A stretch of 24,569 bases of DNA from JAVBKP01 sp031553975 (GTDB lineage: Bacteria > Bacillota > Clostridia > Peptostreptococcales > Anaerovoracaceae), in the NCBI GenBank assembly GCA_031553975.1, contig JAVBKP010000121.1, positions 1 through 24,569 of the forward strand, written 5' to 3'. The position numbers were made by a program, and so were the translations under genes. Position 1 is the first letter of the stretch, and each line of letters starts with the position of its first letter. The notes below the pieces were generated by a model. That model ran no database searches. It saw only the letters and a program-made list of their open reading frames with translations, and was not told the origin of the DNA. This document shows positions 6,562 to 14,567 of this stretch, one piece after another.

Positions 6562-9448
6562 ATCCCATTTTCTTCTTTAATGAATAACTTGCTAGTGCCA
6601 CAGCCAATGCCATGCACACAAGTCCGAATATATATGGTGCGCTCATTCCTGATTTTACCTCGCTTTCTTTGGGTGCCTCAGTGATTTCTTTTAATGGAGA
6701 CAGACCCACTTCTTTTGCCAATAGCTGACCGTCATTTGATAAAATATAGTCCATCATTCGTTTGGCGAAATCAGGTGTATCATCTTTTCTAGTCACCATA
6801 TAATAGTTTACAATACTTGGATAGGTATTGTCCATAATCGTTTTTTGTGACGGAGAAATACCGTCTATTTTTAGAATCTTAACCTTATCGCTGGCATGCA
6901 TTTTTGTGGCATAGTAGTATACGGAGTAGCCTATACCGTTTTGGGCATTCTCGTCGAATTCTGCTATGACATCAATTAAACCTTCCATGGTAGAGATCAG
7001 CTGCGCTGTTGGGGGTTTTGCCAAAGTTCTATCTTTCATGAACACATTTTCCATGATGGTTTGGCTACCTGAGTTTTCATTTCGCTGATAGGCTATAATA
7101 GGCGCATCAAGACCGCCAACTTCTTTCCAGTTGGTTATTTTACCTGAGTAAATATCCTTCACTTGGTCCATTGTCAAACTATCCACAGGATTATCTTTAT
7201 TTACCAAAAATACAAATCCCTCCTTTGAAAAAGGCGCCACATCAAGGACTACACCAGCAGCAGAAGCTTTAGTAAGAATCTCTTTAGAAGGTTCCGTTAC
7301 GAGAATCAAGTCCTTGGTTTTTGCAATGAGGGCCTCATACCCCGGTATGGTGTTGGAGTATTCCACGTATTCCCAGCCATAAAAAGACCCTTCGAGATTG
7401 AATAGATTTTTGACTAAGGCATCTACATAAGGCTGTGTGGCAAGAGAAGCATCAAACTTTTTCAACTCTTCCAATGTGAAAGGGTCATTCCCTAACTCTT
7501 TTTTTAGCTCACGTGCATCACTGGCGGATAAATCAATTTTTGCTGTTGAAATCCCAATTAAATCCCCATTGTCATATACGGATAATCCCAAGGCTTTTGC
7601 TACTTCAAGCAACGGAAAGTGTGTGGTTCTTTGGTCATTCGGCCAAGGTTTACATGGAACACTTAATGTTACATTTTCTATAACAACCTTGCCAAGCTTC
7701 ATATCAAATCTTGTGACCACTGCCTCTTTGGAATCAGGTTGAAGCCTAATGGAACTCATGCCACAACCCACTTCATAGTAAAGACTATTATCCTCCTCCC
7801 AATTCGTCTCACTTCCATTTTTAAAAGTGCTGCTAAAAAATGTATTGTTGGCGTATAGTATGTCATTGTCAATGATAACAGGCTCACCTTGGTATCTGTT
7901 CCAAAAGGATATTTCACCATTGACTGCTCTACGTTGCCCTCCTTTCACGAAAAACAATGTATCAGGTGAAGCACTTTCCTTTAGATTGGATGCTGGTGCA
8001 TACTGAGGTCCATCATAAGGCGTGGCACTGTTGATATCAACATATACGTAAGAAACCGAGTCTTCTCCTGTTTTGGACGCAGGACCTGCTTTTGTGTATA
8101 CAGTACCGTTCCAAAAACTAGATTGGCTTTCGCCTGGGGTATTGTATTTTGCAAATGTTTTACCATTTTTGTCAATAAAGGTAAGAATGTCTGCGTTTAG
8201 CACATAGGCAAAATCATTGGTTGCACCGCTAGATTCTGGGTATTTAAACTGCTTTAGTAGTTTCAAGTTCTTATCATAAAGGTCAACATCATACCCCTTG
8301 GTTGCCATGAGCAAATGCATAGTAGACGGGTCATTCCAGTCAAGGGACTGATTTTGCGCATAAATGTAATCATAAATAGGAGGTATGACATAATTGCCAT
8401 TTTTATCAACCACAGATGATTTATAGCTTCCATCTACTGGATCATTCATGTTAACATTAAAGTAGCCTGGAAAAATTTGAGATGAGCCACCCATGCCCAT
8501 ACCCATATCGGCATAGATTCTAAAATCCACCCCCCGGTCCTTGCCATTGGTGCGGATATAGCTCTTATTTGTTAGCAGATTATAATAGTAGAATGTTTTT
8601 TCTGAGAGTGCAGCTACCTGCATGCCAAAATTAAAAGTTTCAATAATATTGCCGTCAATATCGCAAACAAGAGTAGGGTTAGAGTGGCTACTGCTCATAA
8701 CGATTACATCACTTTGAATTGATGCATAATAATCAAATGGAACATCAATCTTTCTCGTGCCATCTACTGACATCAAAGCAACGGGCATATACCCCGCGCC
8801 TTGTAGGAAGACAAAAGGGATGTTTTTAATCTTTCCAGCATAGCTCACTAGGTACGGCAAGGTTTTTTCGAGAGTAAGAGTTTGATCAAATATATCTGTG
8901 GTAGCGCTTAACAAACCGCCTACAATAGGGTCATACACATAATCCCGAGAGGCAAAATATTTATTTGTCTGTCTATCATACTCTATTAGTTCATAGGTTC
9001 TATTTAATAAAAATTTTCCGGAAGTGTCAATAATTTGATATTTATTCTCGCTCTGCACCACAATGGCTTTCCCACCTGAAAAATCTCGGGTGTCAATAAA
9101 AATAGGCGGAATAATGAACTGACCAGAGGTATCAATATAGCCAGACAACCTACTGACAGACGGCCGTGCGGAGGCAAGACCCTCGTGAAAAAGTCCTGTG
9201 GATGCGAACTGAGATGGAATCACTACTTTTCCATTAAGATCAGTAAATCCATATCGCCCACTTGGGTAATCAGAAAAGGAGATGAGACCTTCACTCACGC
9301 CATTGGTATAGCCATCTATACGAACAATTTTTGGATAGGTTTGAGACTGTATAGCAGACGTAGAGGAGGCAGCCATAATAGGCATGCTAGTGATTAGTAG
9401 TGAAATAGCCAAAACAGTCGAAAAAATTTGAAACCGAAACTTATTCAT
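6551..9448 (-). CDS. Exported, membrane-anchored WG-repeat / CuAO-N-like / PstS-like fusion protein
   Basis: A 965-residue mosaic. Residues 1-27 are a signal peptide ending in PIMAAS. WG-type repeats follow, with units such as TDLNGKVVIPSQF (about 70), IDTSGQFIIPPIF (about 105), IDTSGKFLLN and VDKNGNYVIPPIYDYIY (about 350-365). At about 565-640, FPLLEVAKALGLSVYDNGDLIGIS resembles the copper-amine-oxidase N-like domain of clostridial surface proteins. From about 660 the sequence is PstS-like: DASLATQP in the place of DGSTATxP, KDIYSGKITNWKEVGG at about 760-775, NENSGSQTIMENVF near 790, GISPSQKTIMDNTYPS near 880. A helix at about 936-953 then KKKMGSKK gives a C-terminal anchor. It probably binds phosphate or another ligand at the cell surface; no pst transporter genes are nearby. 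AGGAGG supports the start. Confidence 0.85.
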   Translation of the reverse strand: MNKFRFQIFSTVLAISLLITSMPIMAASSTSAIQSQTYPKIVRIDGYTNGVSEGLISFSDYPSGRYGFTDLNGKVVIPSQFASTGLFHEGLASARPSVSRLSGYIDTSGQFIIPPIFIDTRDFSGGKAIVVQSENKYQIIDTSGKFLLNRTYELIEYDRQTNKYFASRDYVYDPIVGGLLSATTDIFDQTLTLEKTLPYLVSYAGKIKNIPFVFLQGAGYMPVALMSVDGTRKIDVPFDYYASIQSDVIVMSSSHSNPTLVCDIDGNIIETFNFGMQVAALSEKTFYYYNLLTNKSYIRTNGKDRGVDFRIYADMGMGMGGSSQIFPGYFNVNMNDPVDGSYKSSVVDKNGNYVIPPIYDYIYAQNQSLDWNDPSTMHLLMATKGYDVDLYDKNLKLLKQFKYPESSGATNDFAYVLNADILTFIDKNGKTFAKYNTPGESQSSFWNGTVYTKAGPASKTGEDSVSYVYVDINSATPYDGPQYAPASNLKESASPDTLFFVKGGQRRAVNGEISFWNRYQGEPVIIDNDILYANNTFFSSTFKNGSETNWEEDNSLYYEVGCGMSSIRLQPDSKEAVVTRFDMKLGKVVIENVTLSVPCKPWPNDQRTTHFPLLEVAKALGLSVYDNGDLIGISTAKIDLSASDARELKKELGNDPFTLEELKKFDASLATQPYVDALVKNLFNLEGSFYGWEYVEYSNTIPGYEALIAKTKDLILVTEPSKEILTKASAAGVVLDVAPFSKEGFVFLVNKDNPVDSLTMDQVKDIYSGKITNWKEVGGLDAPIIAYQRNENSGSQTIMENVFMKDRTLAKPPTAQLISTMEGLIDVIAEFDENAQNGIGYSVYYYATKMHASDKVKILKIDGISPSQKTIMDNTYPSIVNYYMVTRKDDTPDFAKRMMDYILSNDGQLLAKEVGLSPLKEITEAPKESEVKSGMSAPYIFGLVCMALAVALASYSLKKKMGSKK

Positions 9449-9560
9449 GATAACCTCCTATGAAACTATTTTATAGTGAATTAGACGAGAAAAACGGCAA
9501 AAAGTTTCATTACTTAACCCAGATTCTCGCAAATCTTTGCATAAATTTTCAGGTTCAGCA

Positions 9561-9589
9561 TTGACAGAAACTTTCATGCAATATATAAT
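9561..9589 (+). promoter_or_regulatory. Sigma-A promoter of metK
   Basis: A perfect TTGACA (9561-9566), 17 bases, then a perfect TATAAT (9584-9589). Transcription would begin near 9596, about 35 bases before the riboswitch. Confidence 0.92.
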
Positions 9590-9630
9590 GAGTTTACAGG
9601 AATCATCCTGTATTTACAACTGAATACTTA

Positions 9631-9737
9631 CCTTATCAAGAGCGGCTGAGGGAATAGGCCCTGCGAAGCCCAGCAACCTAACACGATGAACAATCGGTAA
9701 AGGTGCTACGTCCTACGGATTTATCCGGAAGATGAGG
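9631..9737 (+). promoter_or_regulatory. SAM-I riboswitch (S box)
   Basis: The conserved core is easy to read: AGAGCGGCTGAGGGA, GGCCCTGCGAAGCCCAGCAACC and GGTAAAGGTGCTA. Helix P1 pairs CCTTATC (9631-9637) with GATGAGG (9731-9737) with one G-U. SAM binding stabilises P1 and leaves the downstream terminator free to form. Without SAM, GGAAGA (9727-9732) can pair with TCTTCC (9760-9765) of the terminator as an antiterminator. It therefore turns metK off when its product is abundant. Confidence 0.95.
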
Positions 9738-9753
9738 ATTTAATATATGATTA

Positions 9754-9785
9754 AAAACCTCTTCCAACGGAAGAGGTTTTCTTTT
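9754..9785 (+). terminator. Riboswitch-controlled intrinsic terminator
   Basis: AAAACCTCTTCC (9754-9765) and GGAAGAGGTTTT (9769-9780) form a 12-bp stem with a 3-base loop, followed by a T-rich tail to 9785. It sits between the SAM-I aptamer and metK. Confidence 0.92.
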
Positions 9786-9840
9786 ACGCAGACAGCGCGA
9801 AAGCTCATAAGAAGGTAAGTGGAAAGAAAGGAACATGCAT

Positions 9841-11028
9841 ATGGCAATGAGAAAACTATTTACGTCTGAGTCAGTGACAGAAGGTCACCCAGACAAGATG
9901 TGCGACCAGATATCTGATGCGATTCTGGATGCAATCCTGGCAAAAGACCCTATGGGGCGTGTTGCAGCTGAGACCACGGTGACAACAGGACTAGCTTTAG
10001 TAGTTGGTGAAGTAACCACCAACTGCTACGTGGATATTCCGGCTCTTATTAGAGAGGTTATCACAGATATTGGATACGATAGAGGAAAATACGGATTTGA
10101 CGCAGAAAACTGTGCCGTGATCACATCTATCCACGAACAGTCTCCAGATATAGCCATGGGCGTAGACAAAGCCCTAGAGCACAAAGAAGGTAGCATGAAA
10201 GATGACCTAGATACTGGTGCTGGGGACCAAGGGATTATGTTTGGTTATGCATGTAACGAGACACCAGAGTTAATGCCTATGCCAATATCTTTGGCCCACA
10301 AATTGGCTAAGAGACTTACAGATGTAAGAAAAGACGGAACACTTAACTATCTAAGACCGGATGGCAAGACACAAGTAACGGTTGAATATGATGGAGATGC
10401 AGTTAAAAGAGTAGATACAGTGCTTATTTCTTCTCAGCATGCTGAGAGTGCAACACAAGAGCTAATCAGAAAAGACATCATAGAACACGTAATCAAGCCA
10501 ATTATTCCCGCAAACCTAATTGATGATGAAACTAAAATTTATGTTAACCCAACAGGTCGTTTCGTAATCGGTGGGCCTAAAGGTGACTCAGGGCTAACAG
10601 GAAGAAAAATCATTGTTGACACATATGGTGGATACGCTCGTCATGGCGGCGGCGCATTCTCGGGCAAAGACCCTACAAAGGTGGACAGATCAGCGGCGTA
10701 TGCTGCTAGATATGTAGCTAAAAACATTGTGGCGGCAGGACTAGCTGACAAATGTGAAATTCAATTGGCCTATGCTATTGGAGTAGCAAAACCAATGTCT
10801 ATCCTAGTAGATACATTTGGAACTGGCAAAATCGAAAATGATAAAATTGCAGAAATCGTAGAGAAAAACTTCGACCTAAGACCTGCGGCTATCATCAAAA
10901 ATCTTGACTTAAGAAGACCAATCTACAGACAAGTGGCCGCCTACGGACACTTTGGACGTACCGACATTGATGTGCCTTGGGAAAAAACAGACAAAGCAGA
11001 CCTTCTCAAAAAAGAAGCTGGATTATAA
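9841..11028 (+). CDS. metK: S-adenosylmethionine synthetase
   Basis: MetK makes S-adenosylmethionine from methionine and ATP (EC 2.5.1.6) in the cytoplasm. The product of about 395 residues has the expected SESVTEGHPDKMCDQISDA start with its catalytic His, GAGDQGIMFGYA, RPDGKTQV, and GGAFSGKDPTKVDRSAAYAA. Three in-frame ATGs occur at 9835, 9841 and 9847. AAAGGA ends at 9832, only 2 bases from the first ATG but 8 from the second, so I favour 9841; the call from 9835 would add two residues. The gene is controlled by the SAM-I riboswitch in its roughly 245-base leader and is monocistronic, with a strong terminator after it. Confidence 0.95.
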   Translation: MAMRKLFTSESVTEGHPDKMCDQISDAILDAILAKDPMGRVAAETTVTTGLALVVGEVTTNCYVDIPALIREVITDIGYDRGKYGFDAENCAVITSIHEQSPDIAMGVDKALEHKEGSMKDDLDTGAGDQGIMFGYACNETPELMPMPISLAHKLAKRLTDVRKDGTLNYLRPDGKTQVTVEYDGDAVKRVDTVLISSQHAESATQELIRKDIIEHVIKPIIPANLIDDETKIYVNPTGRFVIGGPKGDSGLTGRKIIVDTYGGYARHGGGAFSGKDPTKVDRSAAYAARYVAKNIVAAGLADKCEIQLAYAIGVAKPMSILVDTFGTGKIENDKIAEIVEKNFDLRPAAIIKNLDLRRPIYRQVAAYGHFGRTDIDVPWEKTDKADLLKKEAGL

Positions 11029-11050
11029 ACCGTTGTACTAAGCTAAATTG

Positions 11051-11093
11051 AAAACAGGCAATGCCAATATGATGTTGGCGTTGCCTGTTTTTT
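11051..11093 (+). terminator. Intrinsic terminator of metK
   Basis: A 17-bp stem (11051-11067 with 11075-11091, one G-U) with a 7-base loop and a T-run at 11088-11093, starting 22 bases after the metK stop. A short AT-rich gap then leads to the end of the convergent regulator gene. Confidence 0.93.
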
Positions 11094-11116
11094 GGCGTGC
11101 TGTTTTAGGATATGGA

Positions 11117-12505
11117 TTAGCGCCTGAAAGGCAAGTTTTTTATGTATTGGATGTTTTTACCCTTTCCGATAGTCTTGATAGCGCCTTTGTTAAGAAGCTG
11201 CTTCAACCACCTAACCGCCATTGGTTGGGAGATACCTAGTTCAGTTTCGACGTCTTTGCGCACAATGCTGTCAGTTTTGTCAAACATAGATAAGATTTGT
11301 TTCTCACGCTTTGAGTAAGGCAACGTAGATTGATATATACTCGCGGGCTCGTTGATTTTATCCACGTGCTTAATATCTATGCGTTGCAAGGGATTATTTT
11401 TGTATATGCTTTCGGTAGCTTCATTTATGTTTGGAAGTGTGACCTTAAATGCATTCTCCGTTATTTCAAATTTGGGCTGTATATGCTGCGTGCTGTAGCT
11501 TTTTATGATTTTCTGTATGCCGGTACCATACGCTTCAATCAGACTGAGTCTGTAAAAAACAGTGGCTAGCTTTTCGTTTCTTGCCATGGATACACCCATC
11601 ATAATATCGTCTCGGGAAACTCCTTTTGGAAGACCACCGATTGATATGAACTCTATGCGGTCGTCAAAAATACTAATCAATATACTTGCGCTAAATCCAT
11701 AATCTCTGTGAATAATAGCGTTGAGAAGTGCCTCGCGGACAGCATCTGGTGGGTAATCTCGGGTATCTATTCGATATAGGCCTTCTACTTCCGCGCGAAT
11801 TCGATTGTACCTGTCAATAAAGTCGTACACTTTGTTGAGTTGATCAAATAAAGATCCCTCAAACTCTCGTCTATCCCGAAAAATAGTTTTTTCTGTTCCT
11901 TGAAATACGGCAACCTTAATCGTGTGAGTGCACTGGTCAGACAATAGTAGGCCAAGGTTTGTATAAACACCGTCAGAGCTGGTTATTTTTAGCGATTTCT
12001 GCTCACTAGTGCCAAAGGGGATTTTGCGCACCGAAAATTCATTTTCTGCCTGAGCAAAAGTCAAAGATTGATGAATAGATCTACTTTCATCGTATTTTTC
12101 ACCGTCTGTTTCTTTGATCATTTTTAGAATCATAGTTTCGGTAGCAGGGAAATTTGAAGGTCCTTTCCTTATGTAGACACCTTCAGGCCGGATACCTTTT
12201 GATGCTAAATAGTAAGGACAAGAAGTTCCTTTTTTAACGGTTAATTTGACAATTGACGCCGTTTGAATCATCTCAACTTCGTAGTCAACTAGGAAAGTCA
12301 CATCTGGCTTAATGTTGTCTCGAAGCGCATTTGCGAGTTGCAACATGACACTGTCGACATTTTTTATGCCAGCTATACTGCCGTCGTCATTTACACCAAC
12401 ATAAATAACACCATCGTTTGTGTTGGCGAAAGCAACTACACTTTTTTTAATATCTTCGACATATTCTCTTTTCAACTCTACTGTTTGACCTTCTAAAAAA
12501 ACCAT
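11117..12505 (-). CDS. AlbA_2 / HATPase_c_4 / winged-helix putative transcriptional regulator
   Basis: A 462-residue protein of the COG2865 type. Residues 1-110 form the AlbA_2 (Schlafen-like) domain: EGQTVELKREYVEDI, KSVVAFANTNDGVIYVGVNDDG, then GVYIRKGPSNFPA. The middle part has the HATPase_c_4 signature: DYPPDAVREALLNAIIHRDYG (about 250-270), ISIFDDRIEFISIGGLPKGV and EAYGTGIQKIIKSY. The C-terminus (about 405-462) is a winged helix, SKREKQILSMF...GISQPMAVRWLKQLLNKGAI. Such proteins are usually taken for ATP-binding DNA-binding regulators, but few have been tested. GGGAGG 6 bases before the ATG at 12505 makes this the start; a TTG five codons earlier lies before the ribosome site itself. Three copies of TATTCTAAT in the upstream region suggest self-regulation. 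Confidence 0.88.
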   Translation of the reverse strand: MVFLEGQTVELKREYVEDIKKSVVAFANTNDGVIYVGVNDDGSIAGIKNVDSVMLQLANALRDNIKPDVTFLVDYEVEMIQTASIVKLTVKKGTSCPYYLASKGIRPEGVYIRKGPSNFPATETMILKMIKETDGEKYDESRSIHQSLTFAQAENEFSVRKIPFGTSEQKSLKITSSDGVYTNLGLLLSDQCTHTIKVAVFQGTEKTIFRDRREFEGSLFDQLNKVYDFIDRYNRIRAEVEGLYRIDTRDYPPDAVREALLNAIIHRDYGFSASILISIFDDRIEFISIGGLPKGVSRDDIMMGVSMARNEKLATVFYRLSLIEAYGTGIQKIIKSYSTQHIQPKFEITENAFKVTLPNINEATESIYKNNPLQRIDIKHVDKINEPASIYQSTLPYSKREKQILSMFDKTDSIVRKDVETELGISQPMAVRWLKQLLNKGAIKTIGKGKNIQYIKNLPFRR

Positions 12506-12539
12506 ATTGTACCTCCCCAAATTGCATGTCTGTGTTAAA

Positions 12540-12600
12540 TATTCTAATACATAAAAGTGATTAGAATATTACAATATGTATTCTAATCATATTGTAATAT
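12540..12600. promoter_or_regulatory. Triple TATTCTAAT motif and 13-bp inverted repeat (putative operator)
   Basis: The 9-mer TATTCTAAT occurs at 12540-12548 and 12579-12587 on the plus strand and at 12560-12568 on the minus strand, with centres 20 and 19 bases apart, about two helical turns. The last copy is the exact spacer of a perfect 13-bp inverted repeat, ATATTACAATATG (12566-12578) and CATATTGTAATAT (12588-12600). It lies 35-95 bases upstream of the AlbA_2/HATPase gene and about 100 bases upstream of the opposite membrane gene, so it could control both. Confidence 0.65.
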
Positions 12601-12698
12601 ATATTAGCTAGAAATGCAAGCGCGATTTTTAACTGCACCGCGAAGATACCTGCTGCATATCATGGTATACACCCAAATTTTAATTAAGGGAGTAAACC

Positions 12699-12959
12699 AT
12701 GATTTCTTTAACTATAATCGCTTTGACGATTTTTATATTATGTTTAGTCACGGGAGTGATTTGCTTTGTCTGGAGACTTTTATTTGGTAGAAGACAGGAG
12801 CGGAATTGTTGCTACCAATGCAAATGCCCGCCTGCAAATTGCCGGTGCGAACCGGTACATTGCAACTGTGCCAGCCAGTGCGAACATCATCACCAAGATA
12901 AAAAAAAAGAACCTTTTTCTGGAGAAGAAAGAAAAAGGCAAATAGAAATAGACCAATAG
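12699..12959 (+). CDS. Membrane helix plus Cys-rich segment; probable N-terminus of the DUF4474 protein
   Basis: An 86-residue frame with a membrane helix at residues 4-26 and a basic RLLFGRRQER stop. A Cys/His-rich block follows at about residues 36-66: nine cysteines, mostly as CxC or C-x2-4-C, then three histidines, suggesting metal binding. The last 20 residues are charged and end at a TAG at 12957. AGGGAG lies about 7 bases before the ATG. The next frame encodes a DUF4474 domain that has no start before its conserved region, so I think the two pieces were, or still are, one protein of about 340 residues joined by a -1 shift between the run of nine A (12900-12908) and the TAG. As a separate peptide its function is unknown. 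Confidence 0.65.
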   Translation: MISLTIIALTIFILCLVTGVICFVWRLLFGRRQERNCCYQCKCPPANCRCEPVHCNCASQCEHHHQDKKKEPFSGEERKRQIEIDQ

Positions 12960-13729
12960 AGGAAATAGCCAAGGAATTTGGCTTTGAATACGACCACTAT
13001 CAAGATATTTTTTATTCTGCACTAGATGCTTGGCAGTACAAGGCAGGATATTGTGATGCCTATGATGAAGCAGCGGCACCACTTTCGATGATTGTTGACT
13101 GTGAGCCTATACGATTTGATTATGATGGCAAAAAATGGTTAATAGAACTGTGGAAAGGCCAGTATGGCATGAGCTGCGGCGCCGAGATTGGTGTATACAA
13201 TATACAAGACCAGGAAGATGACAGAGACTTTATGGATGCGTTTGATCAGCGACTGTACGCTTGCGCGGACAAAGAAGACTGGCTTGAAATGCGATTCACA
13301 CTTTATAGAGGCGGAAGGGTATTCCTCCAACGAGATCAGCGTCACTGGTGGCTTACAGGTTTTGCACTGGGAGAATTCGCTAATCCAGATGACCTAAAAC
13401 TAGAGGTGGTCATAACACTGAAAGACGAGGAGATGAAGAGGGCTTTCGTTGCGGCATTAGAAGAGCTTGGATACACAAAGGGACGATATCATGAACAAGG
13501 GCGAAGTGTTGCTATTATTTATGAAGCACCGCTATCAGAGCAACCTTTTACACGAACAAAAATAACAGATGAAATAACCCAATTTAAAAACAAAGAACTT
13601 TGCGAGTTATATCAAAGAGTAACCCTTGATGGCGAAACGTCGCTGGAAAAGCTTGAAATATTACGTGCAGAGCACCCGACAGTATTTGACAATGCGTTGA
13701 AGATTGGAAATCGATATGAACGTAAATAA
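12902..13729 (+). CDS. DUF4474 domain protein, start missing (frameshifted from the preceding frame)
   Basis: The frame is open from 12902, after a TAA at 12899. The DUF4474-type sequence is recognisable from about 12959: EEIAKEFGFEYD, DIFYSALDAWQYKAGYC, YDEAAAPLSMIVDCEPI, KKWLIELWKGQYGM, AEIGVYN, RHWWLTGFALGEF and PFTRTKITDEITQF. The first ATG, GTG or TTG in this frame is the ATG at 13088, about 43 residues inside the conserved part, and it has no ribosome site. A product from 13088 would have 213 residues and a broken domain. The likeliest reading is one gene with the membrane/Cys-rich frame upstream, split by a one-base change, by slippage at the A9 run, or by a sequence error. DUF4474 has no known function. 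The metallophosphoesterase start overlaps the end by 14 bases. Confidence 0.75.
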   Translation, partial: KKRTFFWRRKKKANRNRPIEEIAKEFGFEYDHYQDIFYSALDAWQYKAGYCDAYDEAAAPLSMIVDCEPIRFDYDGKKWLIELWKGQYGMSCGAEIGVYNIQDQEDDRDFMDAFDQRLYACADKEDWLEMRFTLYRGGRVFLQRDQRHWWLTGFALGEFANPDDLKLEVVITLKDEEMKRAFVAALEELGYTKGRYHEQGRSVAIIYEAPLSEQPFTRTKITDEITQFKNKELCELYQRVTLDGETSLEKLEILRAEHPTVFDNALKIGNRYERK

Positions 13730-14567
13730 GAGAATAAGCAAAGTCTATAGGAGTTCACCTGTGATAGAGTTTGACGACAAGAGCAGATTCGTATTCATGA
13801 GTGATGTTCACCGAAGCAACGGAAGCACTGCTGACAATTTTATCCCAAATCAAAACATTGCTGTGGCGGCGCTTAGGCATTACTATACTGAGAAATTCAC
13901 CTACGTTGAACTAGGGGACGGTGATGAACTTTGGATGAACAAGAACATGAAAGATATCAAGTATGCCCATCGTCCAGTATTTGAACTATTAGAAAAATTC
14001 AAGCAAGAAAATAAACTTCATGTCATTTTTGGGAATCATGATATGAAGAAAAGAAAAAACCATGATGTGACTGAGGGTATTGTACTAAGGCACAAGAATG
14101 CGGGTCAAGATATTTTGCTAATCCATGGACATCAGCCAGATTTTCTGAATTATGACTTGTGGAGGCTAGCTAAGTTTTTGGTTAGATATGTTTGGCAGCC
14201 ACTGAGTCTTATTGGCATCAAAGACCCTACCAGCGCCGTAGATAGTGGAAAAAAGAAAGAAAGAATATCCGACGTATTTACCAAGTGGGCAGATGATAAC
14301 AACTGCATTGTAGTAGCGGGACATACGCATCACTCTTTATTTCCTGACCCCGAGGAGTCAAAGTTTTTCAATGACGGGTGCTGTGTTTATCCTAGATATA
14401 TCACAGCTATAGAGTTGGCAGGTGATGAGCTCACATTGGTAAAATGGTGTATAAAATCAAGAAGTGACGATGTACTATATGTGGCTAGAGAGATTATAAA
14501 GGGTCCTGCACCTATACACTGGTACTGGCAAGAGCAACAACAGTATTCTGAATTAGCTCTTTCCTAG
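13716..14567 (+). CDS. Calcineurin-like metallophosphoesterase
   Basis: A 283-residue cytoplasmic protein with the full set of dinuclear-metal motifs: SDVHRSNG (D30, H32), GDGDELW (D68, D70), GNHDMKKR (N107, H108), LIHGHQPD and VVAGHTHHSLF. This places it in the metallophosphoesterase superfamily near the UDP-diacylglucosamine hydrolase-like and predicted phosphohydrolase groups. The substrate cannot be read from sequence. The basic insert between HGHQPD and GHTHH (YDLWRLAKFLVRYVWQPLSLIG) is aromatic and amphipathic and might touch membrane. I start at the ATG at 13716, which overlaps the DUF4474 frame by 14 bases and suggests translational coupling; a TTG at 13704 is possible but weaker. Its 3' end overlaps the XRE gene by 56 bases on the other strand. 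Confidence 0.88.
   Translation: MNVNKRISKVYRSSPVIEFDDKSRFVFMSDVHRSNGSTADNFIPNQNIAVAALRHYYTEKFTYVELGDGDELWMNKNMKDIKYAHRPVFELLEKFKQENKLHVIFGNHDMKKRKNHDVTEGIVLRHKNAGQDILLIHGHQPDFLNYDLWRLAKFLVRYVWQPLSLIGIKDPTSAVDSGKKKERISDVFTKWADDNNCIVVAGHTHHSLFPDPEESKFFNDGCCVYPRYITAIELAGDELTLVKWCIKSRSDDVLYVAREIIKGPAPIHWYWQEQQQYSELALS

Noticed and set aside
11048..11239. 63-residue frame after metK
   Set aside because: It consists of the metK terminator hairpin plus the antisense end of the regulator gene and has no ribosome site.
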